A DNA stretch of 64,000 bases. Origin: Ignavibacteria bacterium (GTDB lineage: Bacteria; Bacteroidota; Ignavibacteria; Kapaibacteriales; UBA4661). The notes beneath the pieces were generated by a model that ran no database searches, had not been told where the DNA came from, and saw only the letters and a program-made list of their open reading frames with translations. Shown in pieces: positions 10,301 through 19,555 of the stretch. Made by a program: the position numbers and the translations under genes. Within the stretch, counting starts at the first letter, position 1. Every line of letters starts with the position of its first letter. Location: the NCBI GenBank assembly GCA_013298775.1, contig JAAFIV010000007.1, positions 94,975 to 158,974 of the forward strand, given 5' to 3'.

Positions 10301-12357
10301 AGACTCTCCAACTTGTTCTACCAGACATGTGCCAAACTCCGCTCACCATCACCGCGCAGGTGCGTGTTGGCGAGCCGCGCCCACGTCTGCTTGTCCCAAG
10401 CGCAATTTCCTTTGACACCCTCGGCTGTCTTGCCACAACCCGCGCCACTCTTCGCTTGCAAAATATTGGTGGTCGCCAAGTGCGCATAGATTCGCTCGTT
10501 TTGGAGGGTGGGCAAGAAACGTTGCAGAATGCGAGTAGAAGAGCTACATTCCAGATTTTACCAGACAGTGCATTGACGTTGCCCTTATTCCTTGCTCCAC
10601 AAGGAGCGACGGGCAGTACGGTCTATATTCCCATACAGTTCGAGGCGCGAACACTTGGCTTCAAAGAAGCATTCGTGCGCATTCTGTCCAATGATACCAG
10701 TACAACAACGAGCGGTGTTCAGCGCGTGGCTCTTTTTGCCACAAAAGATTCTCTTGCTTACGTGCTTACTTCGCAAGCTCTCAGCTTCTTTGTGCAACAA
10801 GAACGCGCCTCAAAAATTGATTCGGTGATTATTGCCAACACTGGTACAAAAACGCTGGATTGGCGCACTGTTCCTCGTCAGCTTGGCACGGCTTTTACCA
10901 TTCTTCGCATTACCCCAGAGCAGACGTTACCTGGAAGAACTTCAATAATCATTATTCAATTCAATGGCGGGAATGCTGAAGGCGCATTTCAAGAAAACCT
11001 TCGTGTATTTCCTACACAATGCCCTTCAGCAATTTCAGAAATACGATTGCAAGCCTTAGTTGGCAGACAAGCACTTTTAGAAGCTCCCACGCAAGTGGAA
11101 AAACGCTTTATTTGTGAAGATAGGCAGCAATTCTCTGTACCTCTCACCAATACTGGTGCTGCCGCTCTTCGCATCACCGCAGCAGAGCTTGTCAATCCGA
11201 CAGGGAATATAAGAATTCTACGAACCCCAACGATGATTGCTTCTGGAGAACGAGATAGTATCACGCTTGAACTATTCTCGCGTACCGTTGGCGTGTATTC
11301 CACGCGCATTCGTATTCAAAGCAATAGCGTACTGAATGCAAGCCTCGAAATACCATGCGTTCTTCGTAAGGATTCGCTGGGTGTTCAGTTTCGCCCATCT
11401 ATTGCAAAATTTGGCTCAATTGCCGAGCGTGTTAGTTCTACACTAACAGTTTCATTACTCAACACTGGAAGTATTGCCTATCCGCTCCGTATTCCTGCAC
11501 AACTCGGCGTATTTCGCACAGAAAATGCTCCCAGCGCAGGTACGCTCTTGCCTGCACAATCACAAGTTCAGTTTACCATTCGCTTTCCAGCAAGTTCAAG
11601 CGGTACGTACTCTGCGCAACTTTCCCTTGAGGATTCATGCGCTCGGGCTGTCTCACTGCCTATTTCCGCTCAGGTAGTGGGCGGGCAGTTTTTGCTTCCA
11701 GAACGCATCGCTTTGGGGCAGGGACAAGAAACGACTGTACCGCTATATCTCATTGGCAGTAATAATCTCGCATCAGGCACAATGCTCGGTTTCCAATTGC
11801 GTATTGACAATGCTTCGCTTGTTGAATTGCGCTCGCCAAGTCCCGTGAATACACGCATGGAACGCACGACGCGTGTTTTGAATTTCGCCATTCCTTTTGC
11901 TGCAAATGCTACTCAAAATCGTGATTCTCTACTTGTTCTTTCCCTCACCTTGCGCGGTCTTTTGGGTAATGACACTGCAACTACTATCCGTATTGACAGT
12001 GCAAGTATCGCAGGATTGGCTGTGCGTGGCTCTACAAGCCGCTTTCAAGCATTGGGGTTGAATAATAGCTCTGGTCGTCCGCGCTTGTATTATACGTCGC
12101 CAATTGTGCTGCAATCCATCGCACCAAACCCAACGGCAGACCAACTCACGCTTCGCCTTGATGCCTTAGAAAGCGCACCAATACAGCTTTTCCTTGTTGA
12201 TGTGTTAGGAAAGCGAACTCTCTTGAAAGAATTAACACTTGAAGTAGGGCAGAATAGTGTAAAAACAACACTACAAGATTTTGCAACAGGTGTGTACTTA
12301 CTAGAAATAGTGAATGCAGGTGGCAGAGAAGCGGCAAGAATACACGTTGTGCGGTAA
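7321..12357 (+). CDS. Giant secreted choice-of-anchor-D protein with T9SS C-terminal sorting domain
   Basis: A 1678-residue protein starting at ATG 7321 (a TTG 9 bp upstream is in frame). A signal peptide with a long n-region ends near FHAEAQ, about residue 50. Residues of roughly 130-570 carry WD40/TolB-like propeller motifs (RRFAAFSPDSKKILSF, VWNLETQQL, SWSRDDSRLLL). About 600-1450 contains serial Ig-like choice-of-anchor-D (ASH-type) repeats with recurring LNFGNLP, TLRNTGT and ATLRVRF phrases. About 1455-1590 resembles a cohesin-like fold, and the last 80 residues form a Por/T9SS type A sorting domain (SIAPNPTADQLTLRL, TGVYLLEIV). It should be exported by Sec, passed through the type IX system and anchored or released at the cell surface. 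Monocistronic. Function beyond surface exposure is unknown. Confidence 0.88.
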   Translation: MRLHLSAPRQKAWVHTWIITWATACFQHLAFVGAILFLLCSFHAEAQITILQPNATTRIISRGEFLIQWSGTLPSDTVRIEFSENLGRTWQLITATATNNQFLWSPVPVIASDSCILRISTTVFDATPFSVQNTFRISYGSNITERSARRRFAAFSPDSKKILSFSNNVRRENPNDSNQAYQMQVWNLETQQLTNILALHSTNNRLFPQVERWSWNDNVMAWLPYWWSEDSRRIVAPVQSDTTFAVYNLDLPNGQPEREFTIPRFGRLRALRQVRWSKLGTEIYANILHRAAENDSVFTTIIRYNPFTGATLGSVSIPLAESTAQEYITFGGFSNDAQKYIRIHLDTRTQQIRRVTVNETFTGNFVSSASPPMGYRWRQYTSATASIWSPDDSLFVLVKERNDENPLQNIASETCVIRVRDGQIIRQIPAAPTPEPILWSSNSKNLMLWNGLDELVRDIYSVERGLISRNLRFNNISSTQFPGAGPFGINPYNVSWSNDMQRIAGYIRPFDPQNPTLGVWDAEQGCLLQIVRLPLQNSFPRTGADLRWTGLVSWSRDDSRLLLQNFFTDSTLIIPVPRGGASCRQTTSDSTFSTSQRGEIVLQEVTSFPAIICQTRATYRIPIGSLSMFQQDVSVTLTNPDDEFRPVQDFRIVRALNSLSARGNGEVIVEFTPQSSGRKTASLNFRISGAGIVRTLLVAVKDTIFFDVPNPTLNFGNLPANVSTTLSITLRNTGTSAITWTTQGTISPSRLFFIESVQPTITQPNQLATLRVRFQGSATPRTIVDSLNMLQCSERSFPLRFQANILPETARVLATDSLDFGRIPCLNGFAARTITIQNVGGRQLQVFGLSSDNEAFRLGSTTFPFILAPLEQRTLSLGYQSSRAGVNQGTISIRTNDPEQSTALVRVRAEQEQLLYTVQDSILRYESVRENTSRVETTLLTNRTNSAFQWTNLPLQLSNDFVLESMQPSRLEPNQTATLRVRFNGRPVRTEFTETLQLVLPDMCQTPLTITAQVRVGEPRPRLLVPSAISFDTLGCLATTRATLRLQNIGGRQVRIDSLVLEGGQETLQNASRRATFQILPDSALTLPLFLAPQGATGSTVYIPIQFEARTLGFKEAFVRILSNDTSTTTSGVQRVALFATKDSLAYVLTSQALSFFVQQERASKIDSVIIANTGTKTLDWRTVPRQLGTAFTILRITPEQTLPGRTSIIIIQFNGGNAEGAFQENLRVFPTQCPSAISEIRLQALVGRQALLEAPTQVEKRFICEDRQQFSVPLTNTGAAALRITAAELVNPTGNIRILRTPTMIASGERDSITLELFSRTVGVYSTRIRIQSNSVLNASLEIPCVLRKDSLGVQFRPSIAKFGSIAERVSSTLTVSLLNTGSIAYPLRIPAQLGVFRTENAPSAGTLLPAQSQVQFTIRFPASSSGTYSAQLSLEDSCARAVSLPISAQVVGGQFLLPERIALGQGQETTVPLYLIGSNNLASGTMLGFQLRIDNASLVELRSPSPVNTRMERTTRVLNFAIPFAANATQNRDSLLVLSLTLRGLLGNDTATTIRIDSASIAGLAVRGSTSRFQALGLNNSSGRPRLYYTSPIVLQSIAPNPTADQLTLRLDALESAPIQLFLVDVLGKRTLLKELTLEVGQNSVKTTLQDFATGVYLLEIVNAGGREAARIHVVR

Positions 12358-12402
12358 AATGAGCAACTTCAGAATATTGAATTAGAGAATACGATTCCCT
12401 TT

Positions 12403-12450
12403 CGGACGATAGAACCGTAGTTTCCGCCCCCAGCGGTTTCTTCACCGTCC
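12403..12450. repeat. Partial copy of a GC-rich hairpin repeat
   Basis: This stretch, read on the minus strand, contains GGACGGTGAAGAAACCGC and a following GGCGGAAACTAC. It matches the hairpin repeat at 19447-19520 with a few changes. It lies in the 180-bp gap before the Uma2 gene, in which no other signal is seen. Confidence 0.5.
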
Positions 12451-12538
12451 AATTTTGAAAACACCGAGAAATCGTGTAGATTGAAGCATCCAGAAACACT
12501 CATTCTCAGCGAATATCGTACCAAACCAAAGTGCAATT

Positions 12539-13048
12539 ATGGAAACACTCACCGAACCAAGCATTGCCACAGAAGCCTCTTCATTGCTTGAAGAAGAGAT
12601 GTCCGACTATGAACGCGAACGAGGAAAACAAACGCCCAGCAAAGTTCACGCCGCCACACAAACAAATGTTCTCGACGCACTTGCCCGCTACAAAAAGCAA
12701 TATCGTCGCCTTACCGAAATTTCTTTACGCTTGGACGGAGAAAAGTTCGTCCCCGACATTGCGCTCTACGCCGCACACGCAAGCGATTGGCACGAAAACG
12801 AAAGCGAAATGACGCTTCCGCCCTTGCTCTGCATTGAGGTTGTTTCGCCGACGCAAAGCATTGATGAAATGAAGGAGAAAGCGGATAAATACTTTGCTGC
12901 AGGAGTGCGCTCGGTGTGGCTGGTGCTGCCAGCTTTGGCGGGCGTGATGGTACTTCACGCGAACACAAAAGCACGGTTTTTCAGCGAAGGCGAGCTTTTG
13001 GATAATGAACTCGGCATCGGTATTCCTGTTGATGAGGTGTTTGAGTGA
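12539..13048 (+). CDS. Uma2-family (DUF820) restriction-endonuclease-fold protein
   Basis: A 169-residue member of the Uma2 family, whose members adopt the PD-(D/E)XK nuclease fold. Visible motifs are VPDIALY (the first acidic position) and CIEVVSPTQSIDEMKEKADKYFAAGVRSVWLVLP, the usual EVxS...K...Y..AGV signature. The biological role of this family is not established. An intrinsic terminator follows directly and the gene has its own transcription unit. It is the first of three Uma2 genes in the window and lacks the coiled-coil tail of the other two. Confidence 0.85.
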   Translation: METLTEPSIATEASSLLEEEMSDYERERGKQTPSKVHAATQTNVLDALARYKKQYRRLTEISLRLDGEKFVPDIALYAAHASDWHENESEMTLPPLLCIEVVSPTQSIDEMKEKADKYFAAGVRSVWLVLPALAGVMVLHANTKARFFSEGELLDNELGIGIPVDEVFE

Positions 13049-13088
13049 TTTGTACTACTGTTACCAAGCAAGAGCTTATTTCGTTGCA

Positions 13089-13121
13089 GCCCTCTATTTA
13101 TCTGTGATAGAGGGCTTTTTT
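13089..13121 (+). terminator. Intrinsic terminator after the Uma2 gene
   Basis: GCCCTCTAT and ATAGAGGGC form a perfect 9-bp stem with a 9-nt loop, followed by six T residues. Confidence 0.9.
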
Positions 13122-13193
13122 ATTGCTTGCGAAGATGAAAAAGACTAGATTTGCGCCGCGATACTTTTTCATGTTCTTACCTTTTCCTTTACC

Positions 13194-16100
13194 ATGATTA
13201 CAGCCGAGAATCTTCCACAACTCTTATCAATACTTGGTTTCACAAAACGTGGCAATCTTTTTTTTAAGCACTTCGAGGTGCATGATTGCTCGTTGAAGGT
13301 GGATATTGCCAAGCAGCAGCTTTTCTATCCCGAAGAGAAAGGGCTGATTATCAATGAACGACAAACTTGTAATTTTGCCGCAAACGAAAATTTTGTTGTA
13401 TTTGAGTGTGTTCACCGTTTGCTGGAAAAGGGCTACAAACCTCAGCATATCGAACTTGAACCCAAGTTTCCGGGCGGTCGTGAAATGAGCGGCGGCAGAG
13501 CAGATATTTTGATAAAAGATAACAACGGCGAGGCATTGCTTATCATCGAATGCAAGACCGTCGGACGGGAATTCACAGACGCATGGAAAAAGACGTTGCT
13601 TAAAACGTATCAGCTTTTTACCTATGGCTATCAACAGCGTACGACGCAGTTTCTCTGTCTCTACGCTTCCGATGTTACTGATGATAAGATTGTGTACGAT
13701 AGCAACATCATCACCATCAAAGATAACGAAAACCTTTTGGAAGAACGAAAGGCAGAAAAGCCGCTTGCATACAAGGCTGCAAGCGAAGCTAACGACCTCT
13801 TTCGTGCATGGCGCGATACCTACAAGCAAGACTTTGCCACCAGTGGTATTTTTGAGGAAGATATTCAGGCGTACCACATCGGCAAAGAAAAGTACGCACT
13901 CAAAGATTTGCAGATTATCAGAGAACGAGATATTCAGCGAAAATACAATGAGTTTGCAACAATTCTGCGCCAGCACAACGTTGCAGGGCGAGAAAATGCC
14001 TTCGATAAACTCGTCAATCTGTTCCTTTGCAAAATTGTGGACGAAAAGCAGAATCCGAACAATCTGCAATTTTACTGGAAAGGCATTGCCTACGATACCT
14101 ATTTTGAACTCATTGACCGCCTTCAACGCCTCTACAAAGAAGGGATGCAACAGTTTTTGAAGGAAGATGTTACCTATATTGACAACAAGCAAATTGATGA
14201 GGTTTTTTCGGCATTTCAAGGCAGACCGAACGCCATTCAACGAAAGGTAAAAGAGTATTTTCGAGAATTGAAATTCTTCACCAACAACGATTTTGCCTTT
14301 ATTGATGTTCATAACGAGCGGCTTTTCTACGATAATGCTACCGTGTTGCTCAAAATCGTGCAGATGATTCAGGATGTGCAACTGAACGGCGACCAACAAA
14401 ATCAATTTCTCGGTGATTTGTTTGAAGGCTTCCTAGACCAAGGTGTGAAGCAGTCCGAAGGGCAGTTCTTTACGCCTATGCCGATTACAAAATTTATCCT
14501 TATGTCGCTGCCCTTGGAAGAATGGGTGCGTGACCATGAAAACACCCCCAAAGCCATTGATTACGCCTGCGGTGCAGGGCATTTTCTTACCGAATTGGCG
14601 GCGCAAATCAAGCCGTTTGTCGAGCAGCATAAAACCACAAACATCGAAGATTACTACCGCAATATGTACGGTATTGAGAAAGAATATCGCCTGTCGAAAG
14701 TTGCGAAGGTCTCCGCGTTTATGTACAGCCAAGACGAAATTAACATCGTCTATGGCGACGCGCTGGCAGCGCAAGCATTGGCAAACGATGCGGGCATTCA
14801 GAATGGCAGTTTTGATTTGCTCGTTGCTAATCCGCCCTTTAGCGTCAAAGGCTTTTTGCAAACACTTGACGAACACGAGCGCGAGCAGTACCATTTGCTG
14901 GAAGAAATCAGTACCGACAGCCTTCTTGGTAGCAATGCCATTGAAACATTTTTCATTGAGCGCATGAAGCAACTCCTCGCGCCAGGCGGCATCGCGGGTA
15001 TTATCGTTCCCTCGTCGGTATTGTCGAATGGCGGCATTTACGTTCATGCCCGCGCTCTTTTGCTGCAATATTTCGATATTGTTTCTATCGTTGAACTAGG
15101 CTCAAAAACCTTTGGCAAAACAGGTACAAACACCGTCGTTCTTTTTCTTCGCAAAAAATCCGACAACCCGCCGCCGCATGAGCATTGGCGCAATCGCGTG
15201 AACGATTGGTTTGATGCGGTGCACTACGAAGGGAAGGACTTTTCTGATGGAAATTCGCCCTTTCAAGACGAACATTTGCTGCGCCGCTACTGCGCTCATT
15301 GTAGCTTGCCTTTTGAGCAATATCAAGGTTTCTTGCGCGGTACGCTCACGTCCGAACTCCGCGAACACGACGTGTTCAAGGAATATCACCAAACATTTCT
15401 CGGCAAAACCGAAACAAAAAATCTTCTGGCAAACAGGCAGTTTCGGGCGCGAAGCGAGCGAGAGCAACAAACCGAACTGGACAAACGTTTCTTGGAATTT
15501 GCGCACAGTATTGAGCGCGAGAAGGCGTACTATTTCGTTCTGGCGCATCTGAACCCGCAGCCTGTTCTTATCGTGAAACCGCCCCAAGATACCAAACTGC
15601 AAAAGCAGTTTTTGGGTTATGAATGGAGCGGCAAAAAGGGAAATGAAGGCATTAAGTATTTGAGCGCAAATGCGACGGCTGCTGCATCGGCGACCGCATC
15701 ACATCTTGCTGCGAAAGAAGATGAAGATGATAACGAGGAAAGCAATAGCGAGGCAAGCGAAGAAACGGCAAGCACTCCCAACCGCGCACTTATTCACGCT
15801 ATCCAAACGCCGCTTTTCGACCCGAATAATCGCTCAAACCCTCGTAAAATCAATGCGCTCATTCAGCAGAATTTTCTACGAGCATCCGCACAAGAAATGC
15901 CCGATGTTCCCGAAGAACTGCGTCCCTACGCCGCTTTTACGCGGCTTGCGGATATGCTGGATTTTTCCCGCTCCGAGTTTGGCATTGCGCTCTCGCTTGC
16001 ACCACAACGCAGCACGAGCATTGAAACAAAGTGGGAGTTAGTGAAATTAGGGGATGTGGCAGAAATTAAAAATGGTGCAACACCCGACACCAATAATCTC

Positions 16101-17174
16101 AAATATTGGGACAATGGTACAATTTGCTGGGCAACGCTCGTTGACACGAAAAGCAAGTATTTGCGCGATACACAAAAGAAAATAACACAAGCTGGTTTTG
16201 ACGGTAGTAGTACACAATTACTTCCAATTAACTCTGTACTTTGGTCAAGCAGGGCAACTATTGGGGAAGTGTGCATCAATAAGGTTCCAACCACGACAAA
16301 TCAAGGATTTAAAAATTTCATTTGCGATGCAACCAAGCTCCATTACGAATTTCTGTATGAAATATTATTGTTTCTTCGCCCAATATTGGAACGTCTTGTC
16401 CCGCAGGGCGCAACCTATAAGGAAATCAATACTGAAACTATGAAGGGTGTAAAAATCCCTCTCCCTCCACTCTCAGTACAGCAGCAAATAGTGGGTGAAT
16501 GCGCTGCGGTAGATGCTGCTTGCGAGCAAGCGGAAAGCATGATAGAGCAGAAAAAAGCTGATATTGAAACGATGATAACGGGGGAGTTTAGCAAAGGTTA
16601 TGCGGAGCTGAAATTATCGGATATTGCCGTTATCAATCCTTCCAAAACAGAGATAAAAGATGTGGATGAAAACACTCTTATTTCCTTTGTTGAAATGGCT
16701 TCGGTGAGCGACAAAGGCTATATTGCACACAAGGTAGATAAACCGCTCAAAGACTTAAAAAAAGGCAGCTACACGTATTTTGCCGAGAACGACATTATCA
16801 TTGCTAAAATTACGCCGTGCATGGAAAACGGGAAATGTGCCATAGCGCAAGGTTTGACGAGCGGTTTGGCAATGGGTAGTTCGGAATTTCATGTGTTCCG
16901 AGTCAAGAACGATATTTTGAACACCTATCTTTTTGCCTTGCTCAATCGTGAAAGCATTCGTACAGAAGCGGAAAGGAATATGACCGGTTCAAGTGGGCAT
17001 AGGCGTGTTCCGGCATCATTTTATGCTGGACTGCGGTTGCCCGTTCCACCTCTTGCCGCCCAAAAGAGCCTCGTCGCCTCAATCGAAACGCTGGAAACGC
17101 AGATAGAATCTGCCCGCCAGGTGATAGCAGTAGCGTCAGCAAAGAAAGAAGCGATACTCAAAAAATACTTGTAA
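13194..17174 (+). CDS. Single-chain restriction-methylation-specificity enzyme (type IIG/IIB-like)
   Basis: A 1326-residue fusion. The N-terminus resembles the HsdR N-terminal nuclease, with D104 (GGRADILIK) and E119-x-K121 (LLIIECK) as PD-(D/E)XK residues. The centre is an HsdM-like N6-adenine methyltransferase: an AdoMet-binding DYACGAGHF near 455 and the catalytic NPPF near 547. The C-terminus has two HsdS-like target-recognition domains, starting at KWELVKLGDVAEIKNG (about 946) and YAELKLSDIAVINPSK (about 1136), each ending in PLPPLSVQQQIV- or PVPPLAAQKSLV-type helices. No helicase motor is visible, so it should cut without ATP-driven translocation. An acidic/Ala-rich insert lies near 825-865. 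No separate R, M or S genes are adjacent. Recognition sequence and cleavage are not predictable here. Confidence 0.88.
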   Translation: MITAENLPQLLSILGFTKRGNLFFKHFEVHDCSLKVDIAKQQLFYPEEKGLIINERQTCNFAANENFVVFECVHRLLEKGYKPQHIELEPKFPGGREMSGGRADILIKDNNGEALLIIECKTVGREFTDAWKKTLLKTYQLFTYGYQQRTTQFLCLYASDVTDDKIVYDSNIITIKDNENLLEERKAEKPLAYKAASEANDLFRAWRDTYKQDFATSGIFEEDIQAYHIGKEKYALKDLQIIRERDIQRKYNEFATILRQHNVAGRENAFDKLVNLFLCKIVDEKQNPNNLQFYWKGIAYDTYFELIDRLQRLYKEGMQQFLKEDVTYIDNKQIDEVFSAFQGRPNAIQRKVKEYFRELKFFTNNDFAFIDVHNERLFYDNATVLLKIVQMIQDVQLNGDQQNQFLGDLFEGFLDQGVKQSEGQFFTPMPITKFILMSLPLEEWVRDHENTPKAIDYACGAGHFLTELAAQIKPFVEQHKTTNIEDYYRNMYGIEKEYRLSKVAKVSAFMYSQDEINIVYGDALAAQALANDAGIQNGSFDLLVANPPFSVKGFLQTLDEHEREQYHLLEEISTDSLLGSNAIETFFIERMKQLLAPGGIAGIIVPSSVLSNGGIYVHARALLLQYFDIVSIVELGSKTFGKTGTNTVVLFLRKKSDNPPPHEHWRNRVNDWFDAVHYEGKDFSDGNSPFQDEHLLRRYCAHCSLPFEQYQGFLRGTLTSELREHDVFKEYHQTFLGKTETKNLLANRQFRARSEREQQTELDKRFLEFAHSIEREKAYYFVLAHLNPQPVLIVKPPQDTKLQKQFLGYEWSGKKGNEGIKYLSANATAAASATASHLAAKEDEDDNEESNSEASEETASTPNRALIHAIQTPLFDPNNRSNPRKINALIQQNFLRASAQEMPDVPEELRPYAAFTRLADMLDFSRSEFGIALSLAPQRSTSIETKWELVKLGDVAEIKNGATPDTNNLKYWDNGTICWATLVDTKSKYLRDTQKKITQAGFDGSSTQLLPINSVLWSSRATIGEVCINKVPTTTNQGFKNFICDATKLHYEFLYEILLFLRPILERLVPQGATYKEINTETMKGVKIPLPPLSVQQQIVGECAAVDAACEQAESMIEQKKADIETMITGEFSKGYAELKLSDIAVINPSKTEIKDVDENTLISFVEMASVSDKGYIAHKVDKPLKDLKKGSYTYFAENDIIIAKITPCMENGKCAIAQGLTSGLAMGSSEFHVFRVKNDILNTYLFALLNRESIRTEAERNMTGSSGHRRVPASFYAGLRLPVPPLAAQKSLVASIETLETQIESARQVIAVASAKKEAILKKYL

Positions 17175-17301
17175 GGGCGGCTTGATAAAAAAATATTTTC
17201 CTGTTCCTGCACATCTTGTCAACCATTTTCACCCGAACATCGGTCTTATCTTCCAAGTAGCACAAATACTCATTTTGTTCAACATTTTGGAGATAGACCA
17301 G

Positions 17302-19434
17302 ATGAAAGCAACCGCTTTTTCCGCAAAAGTCATCGCGCTCAGTGCCGCATTTTTAACGAGCGTCGCGCTTTTGTGGGCAAATTTCGCACCAACCGAGACC
17401 GATAAAAACACAGGTAAACTCACAGGCGTTGTCGTCTCAACGGCAGACTCGAAGCCGCTTGCAGGAGTTTCTGTGAGCATTGATAAAAATCATAGCACCA
17501 AAACTGACGCAAAAGGCGTGTATTCACTGGCTTCCGTGCCAAGTGGCGTAGTAGCGGTGCGCTTTTCCTTGCACGGCTACAAAAGTGTCGTTTTGGAAAA
17601 TATCCGCATTGCAAAAGATTCGACAAGCCGCATCAATGCTTGGCTTTCGGAAGGCGTAGATGTTGCTCAAGATGTGGAAATTGCAACGAAAATGCCCCGC
17701 GAAGAAGCTACCAAAGCTGAGAATAAGCAGAAATTCAAAGACTTCGCAAATGTAGATGTGCAGCCAAGCTCACCAAGCACCACCCAACCCGCACCAGCAC
17801 AAGAACTTGAGCAAGGCTATCTACGCCGCGCAGCAAAGTCTATGCTTGGTGAAATGAGCGGAAAAAGCGGCTCCACGTGGGGCGGCGCGGCAAATATGAA
17901 AATGTCCACTATGCCGCATGGATACACGGTTCCAAGCATTCAACGCGAAAACGAAAACTTCAACACCGAAGAGTACGCCCACCAAAACGACAACGAATAC
18001 CTGTTCTCCCGCGAGAACCCGCTTTCTACCTTCTCCATTGACGTAGATAACGCCTCATACTCGAATATGCGCCGCTTCCTGTCCATGCAGCAATTTCCAC
18101 CCAAAGACGCGGTGCGCAGCGAAGAGTTTATCAATTATTTTCGCTATGATTATCCGCAGCCGAAAGGCGCAGATATGCGCTCCAAAGAGCCGTTTTCGGT
18201 CAATACCGAGATTTCCACCTGCCCTTGGAATACCGCGCATCATCTTGTGCATATCGGGCTGCAAGGCAAGGAAATACCTGCTGCCGAGCTTCCCGCCTCG
18301 AACATCGTGTTTTTGATTGACGTTTCGGGTTCGATGGATTCTCCTGAAAAATTACCGCTCTTGAAAGAAGCATTTACGCTGCTGACGAAGCAACTTCGCT
18401 CTCAAGACCGCGTGTCTCTTGTAGTCTATGCCGGTGCGGCAGGTGTGGTGCTGCCCCCGACCGACGGCAACGACAAAGCGCGTATTCTTCAGGCATTGGA
18501 GAATCTCCACGCAGGCGGCTCTACGGCTGGTGGCGAGGGCATTCGTCTTGCGTATTCACTCGCAAATCAGTATTTCCTCAAAAACGGTAACAACCGCGTC
18601 ATTCTTGCCACCGACGGCGATTTTAACATCGGCACATCCAGCGAAGGCGACCTCACGCGGCTCATCGAAAAAGAGCGTGAATCGGGCGTGTTTCTTACGG
18701 TCTTGGGCTTTGGCATGGGCAATTACAAAGATTCCAAAATGGAAAAACTTGCCGATAAAGGAAATGGAAACTATGCGTATATTGATAACCTCCGCGAGGC
18801 GCAGAAAGTCTTGGTCGGGCAGATGTCTGGTACACTCTACACGATTGCAAAAGATGTGAAAATTCAAGTGGAATTCAACCCCGCCGTCGTGCAGGCGTAC
18901 CGTCTTATCGGCTACGAAAATCGGATGCTCGCAAAAGAAGATTTTAACAACGACAAAAAAGATGCCGGTGAAATTGGCGCGGGACATAGCGTTACTGCGC
19001 TCTACGAAGTTGTTCCTGTCGGTGTGGCGTTTCAAAATCCAATTGGCAATGGCTCAGTGGACCCGCTCAAATATCAAACGCCTGTGAAGCCAGAATCTAT
19101 GCGCTCTTCAACCAATGGGATTGAAGAAGCACTGACGGTAAAAATTCGCTACAAAGAAGCTGACGGCGCGGTTTCCAAGCTGATTGAACGCCCTGTGCCG
19201 AACATTGCCGCGCCGCTTGCCGCATCTTCCAATAATTTTCGCTTTTCGGCTGCCGTTGCGGAGTTTGCAATGATGTTGCGCGAATCGCCGTTTAAGGCAA
19301 ACGCAAGCTATAATCAGGTCTTGAGCCTTGCGCGTGCTTCGGTTGGGAAAGATGTGGAAGGCTACCGCGCAGAGTTTATTCGCCTCGTGGAAACCGCACA
19401 AATGCTGGTGAGTGGGGTTACGAGGAAGGATTGA
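17302..19434 (+). CDS. vWA-domain envelope protein with carboxypeptidase-regulatory-like domain (YfbK type)
   Basis: A 710-residue exported protein. The start at ATG 17302, preceded by TTTTGGAGA, gives a clean signal sequence (MKATAFSAKVIALSAAFLTS), so the longer TTG frame from 17182 is rejected. Residues of about 38-110 form a carboxypeptidase-regulatory-like beta-sandwich (LTGVVVSTADSKPLAGVSV). A low-complexity linker follows. A vWA domain (about 333-500) has an intact metal-ion adhesion site, D340-x-S342-x-S344, plus ATDGDFN. The C-terminal part is the DUF3520-type region of YfbK proteins. It heads a four-gene same-strand cluster with a TonB-domain lipoprotein, an ECF sigma factor and a TonB-domain membrane protein. 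The KDFANVD motif in its linker recurs in the last of these. Likely role: envelope sensing or scaffolding; mechanism unknown. Confidence 0.85.
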   Translation: MKATAFSAKVIALSAAFLTSVALLWANFAPTETDKNTGKLTGVVVSTADSKPLAGVSVSIDKNHSTKTDAKGVYSLASVPSGVVAVRFSLHGYKSVVLENIRIAKDSTSRINAWLSEGVDVAQDVEIATKMPREEATKAENKQKFKDFANVDVQPSSPSTTQPAPAQELEQGYLRRAAKSMLGEMSGKSGSTWGGAANMKMSTMPHGYTVPSIQRENENFNTEEYAHQNDNEYLFSRENPLSTFSIDVDNASYSNMRRFLSMQQFPPKDAVRSEEFINYFRYDYPQPKGADMRSKEPFSVNTEISTCPWNTAHHLVHIGLQGKEIPAAELPASNIVFLIDVSGSMDSPEKLPLLKEAFTLLTKQLRSQDRVSLVVYAGAAGVVLPPTDGNDKARILQALENLHAGGSTAGGEGIRLAYSLANQYFLKNGNNRVILATDGDFNIGTSSEGDLTRLIEKERESGVFLTVLGFGMGNYKDSKMEKLADKGNGNYAYIDNLREAQKVLVGQMSGTLYTIAKDVKIQVEFNPAVVQAYRLIGYENRMLAKEDFNNDKKDAGEIGAGHSVTALYEVVPVGVAFQNPIGNGSVDPLKYQTPVKPESMRSSTNGIEEALTVKIRYKEADGAVSKLIERPVPNIAAPLAASSNNFRFSAAVAEFAMMLRESPFKANASYNQVLSLARASVGKDVEGYRAEFIRLVETAQMLVSGVTRKD

Positions 19435-19443
19435 TTTAAGAAG

Positions 19444-19520
19444 AACCCGTCCGACGGCGAAGAAGCCGCCGGACGGGGTGGAGATTACCTCGTCGGGCGG
19501 TTTCTTGACCGTCCGGCGAG
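19444..19520. repeat. Paired GC-rich hairpins between vWA gene and TonB lipoprotein gene
   Basis: Two adjacent stem-loops. CCCGTCCG...CGGACGGG comes first, then CTCGTCGGGCGGT...ACCGTCCGGCGAG; the second is an inverted version of the first. A related copy lies at 12403-12450, so this is a dispersed repeat, although it could also attenuate transcription or stabilise mRNA within the operon. No T-run follows. Confidence 0.6.
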
Positions 19521-19555
19521 TGTTTGGGTAAGCAAATAATCATAAAAAAAACACC

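Noticed and set aside
13227..14405. Minus-strand frame of 392 codons opposite the restriction enzyme
   Set aside because: Antisense to well-conserved nuclease and methylase regions; the product resembles no family.
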